DNA of 52,359 nt from Moorena sp. SS36440bin_2. GTDB lineage: Bacteria > Cyanobacteriota > Cyanobacteriia > Cyanobacteriales > Coleofasciculaceae. Under the pieces are notes generated by a model. It was not told the DNA's origin. It was given only the letters and a program-made list of their open reading frames with translations, and ran no database searches. The stretch lies in assembly GCA_011524395.1 (NCBI GenBank), contig WTKN01000229.1, forward strand, positions 1-52,359, in the 5' to 3' direction. The translations under genes were made by a program, and so were the position numbers. This document shows positions 34,391 through 43,866 of the stretch, in pieces. How positions within the stretch are numbered: the stretch's first letter is position 1; each line of letters begins with the position of its first letter.

Positions 34391-35062
34391 CTAGCTATGC
34401 TCAGCTAAAAACTTTTTCAGCCAAGGCTCACTGATTTGTTCTAGTGATTCAAGGGTGACATCTGCGATCGCAAACCGTTCATCCTCTAGATTTTCTGCTG
34501 CTGGAACCGCAATACATCCCATGCTGGCAGCTTTGGCACTAATCACGCCACGAACCGAGTCCTCTAAGGCAACACACTTTGTTGGTTCTATACCCAGACG
34601 ACGGCTAGCGGTTAGATATACTGCTGGATGGGGTTTACCAAATTCCTCCGCTTCTGCTGATGTGATCACATCAAAGGCATCCTTTAAATCGAGCCGTTTG
34701 AGTACTGTATCAATTAGACTCATCGGAGATGACGTGGCTAAGGCTAGGGGTAAGTTTAATTCCCGACACAAGTTTACAGCTTCAATTGCACCTGGCATCG
34801 GTTGTCCCATCGTCACCAATAGGTCACTCATCCGAGTGATCATTGTTCGACATACCTCAGCTTGGCTCATACCAGTCCAAGGAAATCGAGCATACCAATA
34901 CTTAACTACCTCATCGTTTCGCAAACCCGTGGTTTGAGAAGTCATATTCTCGTTGAGGGGAATGCCAAGGTCATTGAATATTTCTATTTCTACTTCAGAC
35001 CAAAACGGTTCGCTATCAATTAGCAAACCATCCATATCAAAGATGACAGCTACATCCTGCAT
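34391..35062 (-). CDS. HAD-family phosphatase, HxpB/beta-phosphoglucomutase-like
   Basis: About 223 residues from ATG 35062 (MQDVAVIFDMDGLLIDSEPF). The 20-residue extension from 35122 is unlike the family and is rejected. The HAD motifs are DMDGLLIDSEP (nucleophile Asp), LATSSP (motif II), the Lys in EEFGKPHPAVYL (motif III) and ALEDSVRGVISAKAASMGC (motif IV). The sequence resembles YniC/HxpB hexitol and sugar-phosphate phosphatases more than true phosphomutases, but the two are hard to separate by eye. The substrate is probably a sugar phosphate. Confidence 0.85.
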   Translation of the reverse strand: MQDVAVIFDMDGLLIDSEPFWSEVEIEIFNDLGIPLNENMTSQTTGLRNDEVVKYWYARFPWTGMSQAEVCRTMITRMSDLLVTMGQPMPGAIEAVNLCRELNLPLALATSSPMSLIDTVLKRLDLKDAFDVITSAEAEEFGKPHPAVYLTASRRLGIEPTKCVALEDSVRGVISAKAASMGCIAVPAAENLEDERFAIADVTLESLEQISEPWLKKFLAEHS

Positions 35063-35286
35063 TAAAATCTTCCTCAAGACTCGAGATCTACAACTGTCCT
35101 GGTTCCAGGCTGTGGACTCCAATTAGTCAATTATATCGGTAGCTTCTCGATAGGGATACAGGGTGAGCTCATCTAATTTGGGATAAAATGTACTTTACAA
35201 AAAGCCTCGAATATTATCCTATCCCGAAAACTCAATTCACACTATAATCAAGTTTTAATATGAGTTGAAAAACGGATAAATAACAA

Positions 35287-35430
35287 ATGCTAAAATGTTT
35301 TGGTTATCAATTAAAAACCCAATTAAAAGTTGACTGTAAAAAATTAAACAAACAAGAGTTAATCTCCATCAATGCTATCCAAGCTAACTTATTAAGTTAT
35401 TTCGATTATAATTGGCTAGAGTTTCTTTGA
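35287..35430 (+). CDS. Small unrecognised ORF, 47 residues
   Basis: An ATG frame encoding MLKCFGYQLKTQLKVDCKKL and ending NLLSYFDYNWLEFL. It is Lys- and Leu-rich with two Cys, and has no membrane segment. The ribosome site is weak. It lies alone in a 785-bp gap and may be the 5' remnant of a longer gene. I do not recognise it. Confidence 0.25.
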   Translation: MLKCFGYQLKTQLKVDCKKLNKQELISINAIQANLLSYFDYNWLEFL

Positions 35431-35470
35431 TTTATTAAGGGGGTATGGCAACCGGATTTGGTATAAGTTG

Positions 35471-35513
35471 AGGTGCGCTTGACCCGTAATTAAATTACGG
35501 GTCAAGCGCACCT
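35471..35513. repeat. Perfect 20-bp inverted repeat with 3-nt spacer
   Basis: AGGTGCGCTTGACCCGTAAT is followed by TAA and then its exact reverse complement. Fragments of the same wording (GGTCAAGCGCACC) recur at about 43624-43637, so this belongs to a dispersed family. As DNA it can extrude a cruciform; as RNA it would form a long hairpin on either strand. Confidence 0.7.
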
Positions 35514-35564
35514 TCGGCATTCTTCCGTGTTCCCGTAGCGTGGCCGTAGGCCAAAAGCTATAAA

Positions 35565-35591
35565 CCCCAACTTAAACGAATTAAGTTGGGG
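35565..35591. repeat. IS605-like end hairpin without an element
   Basis: CCCCAACTTAA (35565-35575) pairs with TTAAGTTGGGG (35581-35591) around loop ACGAA. Stem and loop resemble the ends of the element at 8555-10092 (loops GAACG and GGACG), preceded by a copy of the dispersed repeat. It is probably a solitary or decayed element end. The rest of the gap up to 35847 shows nothing recognisable. Confidence 0.4.
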
Positions 35592-35847
35592 GAGTTCACG
35601 AGTCTACTTGAACATTACCAGTACAAGAAGTAGAGGTTCCTATATATCTTCAATTAACCTGGTTAGATTGGGCATAAAGCCCCCGATGCAGATCCATTGA
35701 AGTAGCCAATAACAATAGCTTGGCCAAAGGCGCACTCAATCTTGGGTGAAAGTCAAGCGTACTTGAGTTACCAACTCAGTGTAACCCTGAAACACAAATC
35801 TACGAAGCCAAGGAAATTCGTATTACTCCTAAAGATCGATTAAAAAC

Positions 35848-36054
35848 TTACCAATCTTTATCGTTTTTCTTCTTAACCACAACAACTATTGGTTGAGCAT
35901 TTTCTGCAACTTCACCACTCTGCTTCAATTCTTCAATGGCCCTAGCAATCCTCTTAAAAAGCCTACCCTCACCATATTGCAAATCTTTAATATCATCCTT
36001 CTTTGCCGATCCCATGTCTAGGATAATGGTGTTTTCTTTCTGAAGTGTACTCAT
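35848..36054 (-). CDS. Small protein, 68 residues (DUF6200-like?)
   Basis: The frame begins MSTLQKENTIILDMGSAKKD and continues with RLFKRIARAIEELKQSGEVA, ending in VVVVKKKNDKDW. An AGGAGA ribosome site lies 7 bases before the ATG. The pattern (short strand, basic helix, valine-rich strand, basic end) resembles a small uncharacterised bacterial family that I recall as DUF6200, which I cannot verify. It is last of three co-oriented small genes, 21 bp after the preceding stop. Confidence 0.7.
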   Translation of the reverse strand: MSTLQKENTIILDMGSAKKDDIKDLQYGEGRLFKRIARAIEELKQSGEVAENAQPIVVVVKKKNDKDW

Positions 36055-36075
36055 GGACGTTCTCCTAACTAAATT

Positions 36076-36216
36076 TTAGCAAGCTTTGTCAAAAGTTTTA
36101 TCATGCCCAGCTCTGCCCTTATAAAAAACTTCATTCAAAGTGATGTAATGAACATTCCAAAAACTTTTGAAGAACTCAAACTTTTTTGCATTCAACATAG
36201 CCATTAACTGACCCAT
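36076..36216 (-). CDS. Small protein, 46 residues, between two small genes
   Basis: The frame begins MGQLMAMLNAKKFEFFKSFW and ends KGRAGHDKTFDKAC. It follows the 100-residue gene by 33 bp, in the same frame as that gene's stop, and precedes the 68-residue gene by 21 bp. Aromatic residues and Lys are frequent and no membrane segment is visible. No strong ribosome site is seen, so coupled translation or a remnant are both possible. Spacing and composition make a genuine gene plausible. Confidence 0.45.
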   Translation of the reverse strand: MGQLMAMLNAKKFEFFKSFWNVHYITLNEVFYKGRAGHDKTFDKAC

Positions 36217-36249
36217 TACATCGAAGTTAAGGGTAGACCATAAACCAAA

Positions 36250-36552
36250 CTAAAACTTCATTAACTTAGACATACTCTTGGTATAGTTCTTTCCAAAATC
36301 CTTAATCCAACCATTTTTCTTCTTACGATTGGACTTCTCATGGCGATCCTTATAGATCTTACTTGCCTCATCGAGACGCTTTGCTTGTTTAAATATAGCC
36401 TTCTCAATAGGCTTTAAAGCTGTTGCCTGCTTCTTCTTCTTCTTTTTCTTGCTCCTCTTACTTGAAGACCCAGACAAGACTTCAGGTGTGCCTCCAAAAT
36501 CATCTTCACTGCGTAGAATGACAGCGCTCTTCATTCCGTCACTATCAGCCAT
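36250..36552 (-). CDS. Lys-rich small protein, 100 residues (DUF6312-like?)
   Basis: A highly basic protein: an acidic N-terminus (MADSDGMKSAVILRSEDDFG), a run of Lys residues at about 36-42, then LKPIEKAIFKQAKRLDEASK, YKDRHEKSNRKKKNGWIKDF and a final NYTKSMSKLMKF. The long amphipathic helix and GWIKD motif resemble a small bacterial family that I recall as DUF6312, unverified. It starts an apparent three-gene unit downstream of the ABC1 kinase gene, separated from it by IS5 debris and a MITE. Its charge suggests binding of nucleic acid, polyphosphate or acidic membranes. Confidence 0.7.
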   Translation of the reverse strand: MADSDGMKSAVILRSEDDFGGTPEVLSGSSSKRSKKKKKKKQATALKPIEKAIFKQAKRLDEASKIYKDRHEKSNRKKKNGWIKDFGKNYTKSMSKLMKF

Positions 36553-36616
36553 AACGTTTAGGTTCCTAGATTTATTTAAGTACTACAGCTGATTCTATCG
36601 CATAAAACATCACTGA

Positions 36617-37063
36617 TCAAGAATTAGAGCTGATTTGTAAACAAAACCTCAACAAGCCAGTCGGCGAGTCATTAAATTGGCGATTCGGGCAAAGACCGAC
36701 GCTACGCGAGCGCCACACTGGAGTCTTCTTCACCTCCCATTTGTTATCCGAGTGGATGACGCAATTGGCCATAGATTCTAAGCCCATACCCAAAGCGGTT
36801 GCCATGTACGGAAATAACCATAGACCCTTGGGTGAGGTGGAAAGTCATGGTGCAGCATGTTCAACTAGGATCCACTACGCTGCACATAGCAGATCCCTTT
36901 GATGATAGGAGCGCAAGTTTACCATCCTCAGATGCCCAAATCCCTTCGCCTTGGGTATAAGCGGTCGCAACACTTCCCATTCTACATCACTCATATCACT
37001 TGGATAGGGTTGGCGGTGATGATTGGAGATTTGAGGCAAACGACTCATGGATATAGGGTTCAA
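36617..37063 (-). pseudogene. IS5-family transposase remnant
   Basis: The 5' part encodes YPSDMSDVEWEVLRPLIPKA, the typical N-terminus of IS5-group (DUF4096) transposases. After a stop the reading moves to another frame with MLHHDFPPHPRVYGYFRTWQ, the next conserved block, and then decays. There are several frameshifts and the catalytic DDE region is absent. It was inserted between the small basic genes and the ABC1 kinase. Confidence 0.75.
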
Positions 37064-37150
37064 CTCGTCTTCTGTTTCAGATTACAAGTCACTCAGCCAG
37101 GCTTCGAGTTAGCTTTAGATTTTCTTTACAAAGGGCTGATTCTGGGTATA

Positions 37151-37363
37151 GTTTTGCCCCCCTAGCCCCCAAATAAATTTTGATACCGTTGGCGAAATTA
37201 ATATTTGTTTACACAAGAGTAGCAGATGGGTAACTTTAAGTTAATGCTCCCCCAGCGAGCAATCCCTCGCTGGGGGTTGGGGGGCTATAAAGACTGCTGT
37301 CTTCAGGCTGATATTACTAAATGTTAAATTCGCCAGCAGTATCAATTTTGGGGGAAACAAAAC
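37151..37363. repeat. Inverted-repeat element with internal strong hairpin
   Basis: GTTTTG...CCCCCAAATAAATTTTGATAC and GGCGAAATTAA (37151-37201) are matched in reverse by TTAAATTCGCC...ATCAATTTTGGGGG...CAAAAC (37324-37363). Between them CCCCCAGCGAG (37249-37259) and CTCGCTGGGGG (37266-37276) form a perfect 11-bp stem. This looks like a MITE or a degenerate insertion element; no coding frame is inside. Confidence 0.5.
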
Positions 37364-37785
37364 TCTTAAAGTCCTCCAAAGTTGGGCAATTTAGGGGGCT
37401 TGATCAAAACCAGATGATCGTGCATTCATTCCAAGATTGACGCAACGCCCTTAAACTGACATGAGTAGTCAAAGTGCATCATTGTCATGGTAAGAATTCA
37501 GGTCAACGGTTTTAACCTCTCCCACTGTTCAAAACTTCACATCCCCTGGATTCATCTAATGCACCCATTGATCACACTACTTTTAGGATATAACGAGGCA
37601 AGAAAACATGCCCTAGAGGGGCGTGCGCCATACCCATAATTAGCAACGCCTTTCTCCTTCACATTCGACGGAACCAGTACCCATCACGCAAAATAATAGG
37701 AAAAACGACTGTATAGGCTGGAATGTCAGATCTACACTTATGAGTATTCGGTTATATAAGCTTTGTCAGTCAACCAGCCGCTTAC
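37364..37785. other. Gap of 422 bp, nothing recognised
   Basis: Lies between the inverted-repeat element and the end of the ABC1 kinase gene. No supported gene, RNA or repeat was seen; the stretch is probably old insertion debris. Confidence 0.4.
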
Positions 37786-39576
37786 CTATTGAGGAAAGTC
37801 TTTACGCTTCAGAACTTTTGCTCCTGCAAGCAGTATTCTAGCACTGAGGCCAATCAGTATAAAAATACCAATCCATTCCAGATATGGAAGATGGGGAATT
37901 TGTTGAAAAAACTCTTCAGCCAGTTGAGTATGAATAGGTTCAATCGCTTTAAAATAATATTGATAAAGGAAACTATAAACTGCAACTGGTTCAGTTATTA
38001 GGAGTAAATAGGCGATAGATTGAAAACCTAATACCAGCAACAGTGCAAAAATATTACTGGTTAACTCAAATGCGATGGTTCGTTCTCGCAACTGAGGTAA
38101 AATTATGTTATTGTACTCGCTAATAGTGTCAAAGAACTGGTCAATCGAACTTCTAATACTTTCTGGGGTTAAACTTTGTTTGAGAGAACGTTTATCTGCC
38201 TGGCGATTATATTTTCTAGATGTCTTGAAGAAATCAAATTCAGGTAATAGGTACTGCAGTGTACCATCTAGAGTTAAAAAAGATCGAGTCATTTTGAGAA
38301 AATTCCAATTACTTGGGATACCATATTTGGCCAGCACTTTAGATAAGTCAGCCGTTGCCGAACCAAAAGACTTTTCTTTAAACTCTACCCCTTTAAGTTG
38401 GGCTTTGGAGGACCAAGTCTCTATAGCACGCGACATCTCTGCCCTGACTGTAGGTACATTAACTCTGGGAATATCAACAGCCAACCGCATCATATAATCA
38501 GACGCTTTGCTAAAATCTCCATATGTCACTGCATTCGAATACTCATTATAAGTCACCCTCAACTCCCTATCCAGGGATCCCACGCTACCCATGTCAATGA
38601 ATACGACTTTGCTCCGACGCAAGAAAATAATATTGCCTGGATGTAGATCTCCATGGTACAAGTTATCTTCAAATACTTGTCGAAGTAATGAAATAAATAT
38701 CTTTTCACCCGCTTTTTTAGGATCAAAGTCATTTTCATCCTCCCATTGAGAGAGTCTGACGGGATCCCTATTCGATACTTTAATATAATCAGAGGCAAGA
38801 ACCCCATCGATATATTCCATAACTAAAACTCGACGTTTAGAATATTTGTCATAAATCTTTGGAACATATATTTTATGCGGTTTTAGGGTTTTTCTCATCT
38901 TACGAGTATTAGATGCTTCATAGCGATAATCTAATTCCTCCTTAAAAATTCTATCTAACTCCGATACTGCTTCATCTAAACGTAGGTAACTCATAAAATT
39001 CAAAGAAATTAACAGGTTGACAACGACTTTAATTAAATCCAAATCTCGCTTGAATGCTTCTGCTAAATTTGGACGTTGAATTTTAACGATTACCGGTTTT
39101 CTTTTACTGCGCAACGTTGCTCTATGAACCTGACCAATTGATGCAGCTGCCAAAGGAGTCTCATCAAAATCTTGAAATATTTTTTCCATGGGTGCTCCTA
39201 GCTCTGACTCAATTGTTGATCTAACTATAGGCATAGGGAATCCAATTGCTTCAAACTGAAGACGTATTAACTGGTCACAAACCTCTTCTGGGAAAATATC
39301 GGTTCGCAATGCTAACAACTGACCCGTTTTTACCCAGAAGCCTCCCAAATCTTGAAAGATATCACGCAGCTCGTTCGCAGTCTTTTTTATGTCTGGCTTA
39401 TTTGTAATTCGGCGACGTTGTATACCTAAATAGTAAATAATAAATCGTTGGATAATGTAGAGAGTAGAAAAACGACGATCTTCCAACTTTTCAACTATTT
39501 TAACTTTCTTTCGTTGTTTGTTATTAATAAGAGGAGTAGGAATATCTTTTTTATTTATCATAATAAAACTATCCAA
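37786..39576 (-). CDS. ABC1/UbiB-family atypical kinase
   Basis: A 596-residue ABC1 (AarF/UbiB/ADCK) protein. The signature KxGQ motif is in GGFWVKTGQLLALRTDIFPE, followed by AAASIGQVHRATL (Ala-rich loop), VIVKIQRPN, YHGDLHPGNIIFL and VFIDMGSVG, where DMG replaces the more usual DFG. Two C-terminal hydrophobic helices (about 515-540 and 565-588) anchor it in a membrane. Relatives support quinone or isoprenoid-lipid metabolism through ATP binding or hydrolysis. It is upstream of the three small genes on the same strand, although IS5 and MITE debris now intervene. Confidence 0.9.
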   Translation of the reverse strand: MDSFIMINKKDIPTPLINNKQRKKVKIVEKLEDRRFSTLYIIQRFIIYYLGIQRRRITNKPDIKKTANELRDIFQDLGGFWVKTGQLLALRTDIFPEEVCDQLIRLQFEAIGFPMPIVRSTIESELGAPMEKIFQDFDETPLAAASIGQVHRATLRSKRKPVIVKIQRPNLAEAFKRDLDLIKVVVNLLISLNFMSYLRLDEAVSELDRIFKEELDYRYEASNTRKMRKTLKPHKIYVPKIYDKYSKRRVLVMEYIDGVLASDYIKVSNRDPVRLSQWEDENDFDPKKAGEKIFISLLRQVFEDNLYHGDLHPGNIIFLRRSKVVFIDMGSVGSLDRELRVTYNEYSNAVTYGDFSKASDYMMRLAVDIPRVNVPTVRAEMSRAIETWSSKAQLKGVEFKEKSFGSATADLSKVLAKYGIPSNWNFLKMTRSFLTLDGTLQYLLPEFDFFKTSRKYNRQADKRSLKQSLTPESIRSSIDQFFDTISEYNNIILPQLRERTIAFELTSNIFALLLVLGFQSIAYLLLITEPVAVYSFLYQYYFKAIEPIHTQLAEEFFQQIPHLPYLEWIGIFILIGLSARILLAGAKVLKRKDFPQ

Positions 39577-40861
39577 AAATAAATTTCAATAATAATCATT
39601 GATATCTCATAGTTATCCTATCATGAAATAATGTAGTCTTTTAAAAAACTAGCTATTGTTAGGAATTCCACGATAGCTTCGCTACTGAAACTGTTACTCT
39701 TTAAAAAGTACTGGAGTGGACGTTGGATGAGTTTGCGGTATTAGCAGACATAAGTAGAAAAACAGATCAACATCAAAATCATAAATGTTGAATCGATAAA
39801 CAAAAATTTACATATTTTCATAAATTAACTCTATAAAGTCCTATTTTACTTTCACCAAATTAGTTTTGTAAACCAATGTACATAAGTGATTTATTGAGAC
39901 ATATATGATTGAAACGAATTTTATCTAATGCTGTTTTTCCAAAATTTTTCGGCGTTCGCGTAGCGTGGCCTACGGCCAAGCCGACGCTGCGCGAACAGCT
40001 ATTGCTATTAGCTGTAATCTTAAATAAGTGATTAAATAGCTATAAATCCGAATAATAAATAACTATTCCCCCTAGGTCTGAACGGCAAATGTCAAAGCCA
40101 CCAAATAATTTAACTTGATGATATCCTTGGCTCCATGATAGTTTATTTTTTAATGTAAAAATAGTTGAATCTATCGAGCGTAGGCCACGCTTTTGGGCTT
40201 TGCCCAACGCTAACGGAAATAAATCTCGGGTTTCAAGTTAATTTTTTTTATTGAGTTGCCTTTTTAATTGATGAGTTATTTCTTGAATAAAAGAAGTTTC
40301 TATCTTATTAAATGGTTTGAAAATTAGGTATCGTTAAGTGTATTTATTGAAGATTTAACTGTTTCAATAAATCTCGCATACTGATCACACTCTTATCCAT
40401 TACATACTCCAACTAACAAGATACAAATGATAAGGTACTGAGAGATAGATATTTTTTTTTGTAACGGTTCCCAAATATCTTTTTTAATTTTTATAAAACT
40501 TATTTAAATCATACTTAATCAGTATAAATCTTAGAGATTTTATGATTTTATCATATTGAAAAACTTTTTTGACACTTTTTTTAACATTCAACACTTCTGC
40601 ATCAAAATAAATACCAAGGACATGATAATATCCTGAGGGGGTGACATGCAAGCTAAAATTCCAGGGTAATCCCAGCTATTTTGTATAAATTGTAATTGAC
40701 GAAACACACGTTGGCCCCAAAGTTGGCTTTGGTTCAATTCAGACTAGACAATCTCTCCAGAATCCAGGCAATTGGATAGAGATTCAATTAGTCTGTTCAC
40801 ATGGTCTCAGCCCTGATGTCCCTTGGCTTTGGTGCTCCCACCCCATCGCCCTTTTCAGCAA
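39577..40861. other. AT-rich gap of about 1.3 kb
   Basis: Mostly AT-rich DNA. It holds a double copy of the dispersed repeat (about 39953-40000), a further partial copy at about 40178-40215, and a short minus-strand open stretch reading KLSWSQGYHQVKLFGGFDIC (about 40040-40160) that lacks a start and may be a gene fragment. CTGAGGGGGTGACATGCAAG at 40633-40652 recurs inverted at 43683-43702. No intact gene was supported. Confidence 0.5.
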
Positions 40862-41420
40862 AGGATGAAACAGCTCATTCATAGCGTGATTAATCAGTTT
40901 GAGGCATTGGATGACCCGAGAGTCAAACGGGAACCCAAGCATAAACTTGTAGATATTGTGACCATCGCCATCTTGGCTTCTGTCTGGGGGAGATAATATG
41001 GTAGCCATTGAAACCTGTGGCAAAGCGAAACAGCAATGGTTAGAGACGTTGTTGAAATTGCCCCATAGTATTCCATATGACGATACCTTTTCGATATTCT
41101 TGGCATTGATTGACCCAACTCAGTTGCATGAATGCTTTAATAGTTGGGTCGAGCAGTAACCCACCCAGCTAGATATTAAGGTGATCAATATTGATGGGTT
41201 TAACTGCTCGGGGTTCCTACGATAGCGAAAAGCAATCTTATTGGCTTACACACGGTGAGTGCCTGGGCGAGTGAATATCATCTGGTGTTAGCTCAACAAC
41301 GAGCCCTTGAGCAAGTCCAATGATATCACAGCCATTCCCGTGCTATGGAAGGGCAAGACCCGTGTCATGATGGCGATACGAAGTTGCCCCTTACCCTGCC
41401 AATAATAATACCATCACTGC
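40862..41420 (+). pseudogene. ISAs1-family transposase remnant
   Basis: Starting at an ATG, the plus strand reads MKQLIHSVINQFEALDDPRV and REPKHKLVDIVTIAILASVWG, the conserved N-terminus of ISAs1/H-repeat transposases. Later fragments in shifted frames include FDILGIDPTQLHECFNSWVE, VINIDGFNCSG and KSNDITAIPVLW, matching the following family blocks in the right order. At least four stops or frameshifts disrupt it, and the C-terminal third is lost. Confidence 0.8.
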
Positions 41421-41532
41421 CAACTCTTCATAACGCTTTTATGAGCCGAATAAGAAATGAAGGTATGATTGAAAACTGTTCTAGGTTTTTGATACACAAT
41501 TGACAAATTGAAATGGGATTACCCTACTATCC

Positions 41533-42681
41533 TTAGGCTAGGCAGCAGTCTGAAATAACCCGGGAAATGTCTGAAGCAACCCGCTCCCAACCATAATACT
41601 TGTCACCCAGATGGCGTCCGTATCGACCCATTTTTTCAGCTAACTCTTTATTAGACAATAAAGAGTTAATTGCTTCTGCAAAGGCATCGGGATTCTCATA
41701 GTCACTAATCAAGAGACCATTCATACCTGGGATGACTACTTCTGCGTTTCCTCCTCGCATTGTGGTAATCATAGGAAGACCTGTTGCCATTGCTTCATAA
41801 TGAACTCGTGCTAAAGGTTCTTGCCATTGAGATGCACAAACAAAGATATCACCCATGAGGAAGTACTTCTGGACATTGGTAGGTGAAATAAAGCCAGTCA
41901 AGTAAATTGATTTTTCATAGGTTTTTGCTTGTTCTTTCAGTTTACGAACATATTTATTTTCCTCGTTATGGCCGTACCATTTGCTACCCACTATAAAAAG
42001 AAATGTTGATGGGTGTTTTTCGAGAATTTGAGGTAGGGCAGAAATTAGGATATGGGGTCCTTTCTTAATACTTAATCGACCTACATAGACAACGATATTG
42101 CGATCGGTCAATCCGTGAGAACTTAGCAATTCTTGGCGACGTCTAGATCCTTCTGGTGACCATCGGGACTGAAATTTTTCTAAGTCAACTCCTGCATATA
42201 CGGGGTTAAGTTTATGTCGGTAGTCAGGGAAGAGATCGGCAATTCCATCAGCAATAAATTTGCTGACTGTTATGACTCCTCTGACCTTCTCTAGACAAGT
42301 CTCAGCAACCTCAGGGTCAATCTTCTCCTCATGAAACATTTCATTGTGCATGCTCAGGAGAAACTGACTACTAGGGCTAGCAGCAGCAATAGAGGGTAAG
42401 TATTTAGGGCGATTGTAAAGAATGACTAAATCGAATTTTTCCTCAGCTACAAATTTAGCAGCTGCTTGGTAGTAAGCATCACTATCACCTGTCGGGAAGC
42501 GCTGGTAGCTGACTCCATTCAGGACATGTTGATTGGGCAAATCTGAATCAGTGACAGAAAAAACACTAACGTCATGAAACTTGCTTAGATAAGGTAGTAT
42601 TCCGTCAATATAAGTCTGGATTGCACCTCCTCGAATACATGGAACAGGAAGCTTCTCAGTGCAGATTAAGAGGATCCTCAC
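41533..42681 (-). CDS. Glycosyltransferase family 4
   Basis: 382 residues with the GT-B fold layout of GT4 enzymes. The N-terminal domain begins MRILLICTEKLPVPCIRGGA and contains LSMHNEMFHEE. The C-terminal domain has VVYVGRLSIKKGPHILISAL, a WQEPLARVHYEAMATGLPMI donor-site region with the EX7E-type Glu pair, and NGLLISDYENPDAFAEAI. It transfers a sugar from an activated donor to an unknown acceptor, and resembles spore-coat CotSA-like and capsule enzymes. It stands alone among insertion debris, with no polysaccharide cluster nearby. Confidence 0.88.
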   Translation of the reverse strand: MRILLICTEKLPVPCIRGGAIQTYIDGILPYLSKFHDVSVFSVTDSDLPNQHVLNGVSYQRFPTGDSDAYYQAAAKFVAEEKFDLVILYNRPKYLPSIAAASPSSQFLLSMHNEMFHEEKIDPEVAETCLEKVRGVITVSKFIADGIADLFPDYRHKLNPVYAGVDLEKFQSRWSPEGSRRRQELLSSHGLTDRNIVVYVGRLSIKKGPHILISALPQILEKHPSTFLFIVGSKWYGHNEENKYVRKLKEQAKTYEKSIYLTGFISPTNVQKYFLMGDIFVCASQWQEPLARVHYEAMATGLPMITTMRGGNAEVVIPGMNGLLISDYENPDAFAEAINSLLSNKELAEKMGRYGRHLGDKYYGWERVASDISRVISDCCLA

Positions 42682-42934
42682 TACTTTGACCTCATAACTT
42701 CTTAAATTTGATTACTTTTCTCTGACGACATGATTACTCAGCTATTTGCTGTCCTTAATTTAGGGGCGTTGCAAAGCTGGTTTTCAGTTCGCTGACAGTG
42801 GTAGCGTGGGTTTTACCTTGGACACAACGAATTTTTCCCAAACTTAGTGGTGACTGCTGATAGCAGGACGCAATCTGCAAGCTGATTTTGGGTTTTGTCG
42901 AACACCCAAACCTTGAGATCAACCCATGCTTATT

Positions 42935-42982
42935 AATCCATATACAGTGTGTTTAATTTTTTTGACACGCTGTATATGGATT
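42935..42982. terminator. Long hairpin with T-rich loop
   Basis: Arms 42935-42951 and 42966-42982 (AATCCATATACAGTGTG and its complement, 16 of 17) enclose a T-rich loop. It sits in non-coding debris upstream of the glycosyltransferase. It may be an insertion-element end or a terminator. Confidence 0.35.
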
Positions 42983-43165
42983 TTATTGCCAAGATTGCTC
43001 AATGTTATTGTGCCTTCAATGATTTTATAGTTATTGTGCCCCCAATGATTTTATATGAAATGTCAGAATTCAGGTGACGGTAGTTGACAAAATCTTGAAA
43101 TGCCGTTACGTGCGCTTTCCGCATTAAGAATTAAATTCGCCACGGGTCGCACCTGTGGTAGCAGA

Positions 43166-43324
43166 ATGAGCGAACAACCGAAACCCGAAAAACTAGCTCC
43201 CCCCCAATTTAAGCCACTGACAACGGAGCAGTTGGTGGTCATGATACTAAAGCAGCAAAAGCTGATCGACCAACTGTTGAAGGAATTAGCCTAACTCAAG
43301 CTCAGACTTAAACCCAAAACCTAA
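43166..43324 (+). pseudogene. IS66-type transposase N-terminal remnant
   Basis: Reads MSEQPKPEKLAPPQFKPLTT, then EQLVVMILKQQKLIDQLLKE, then a stop, then LKLRLKPKT. The glutamine/leucine-rich coiled start followed by LKLxLxxK is the usual N-terminus of IS66 TnpC proteins. Nothing of the rest remains. Confidence 0.5.
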
Positions 43325-43352
43325 ATTACCTCACAACTGTCATAGCGCGGAC

Positions 43353-43538
43353 TTAATAGACCTCTCCAAAAACTTTAAAGTATCTCAGTAACTGCTTTTC
43401 AGCGCTCAAATTGACCAAGTCAATTTTACCTGAGGGAGTGACATTAGCCCTTAAAAGCTTACTAGATAAGGCTTTGATACCACTTCTCTTAGCAAAGATC
43501 AACTGGCAAATTGACCCTACGAATGATTTTCTATAAGC
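43353..43538 (-). other. Open 61-codon fragment without a start
   Basis: A stop-free frame reads SFVGSICQLIFAKRSGIKAL, then KLLRANVTPSGKIDLVNLSA, and ends KVFGEVY. It lacks an initiation codon and I could not name a family. It is probably the C-terminal end of a lost gene. Confidence 0.25.
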
Positions 43539-43866
43539 TCAAACCCTTATAACTACGTCCAAGGTCAGGTCAAAACATTATGTATCTTCTAGGCACGCAC
43601 CTGTAGCGAATTTAATTCGCCTAGGTCAAGCGCACCGATTAAGTAACATATCGGCTTAAAGTACTCCCAGTAAGGATTATACCTTGCATGTTACCCCCTC
43701 AGCTCTCCTCTAGAAGGAGAAAGAACATTTGCTATCGTAGGAGATGCAAGTTCAATTGAAGAGGCGACAGACATTGATTATTTTATCACTAACGCCTAAT
43801 GTGAGTTAGACAAAATACAAAGGAGGCTCGAAGATGGAAATGTCACTGACCACCCGGAAACCTCCT

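Noticed and set aside
42935-42982. Riboswitch before the glycosyltransferase
   Set aside because: Only one long hairpin with a T-rich loop is visible and no conserved riboswitch core was recognised.
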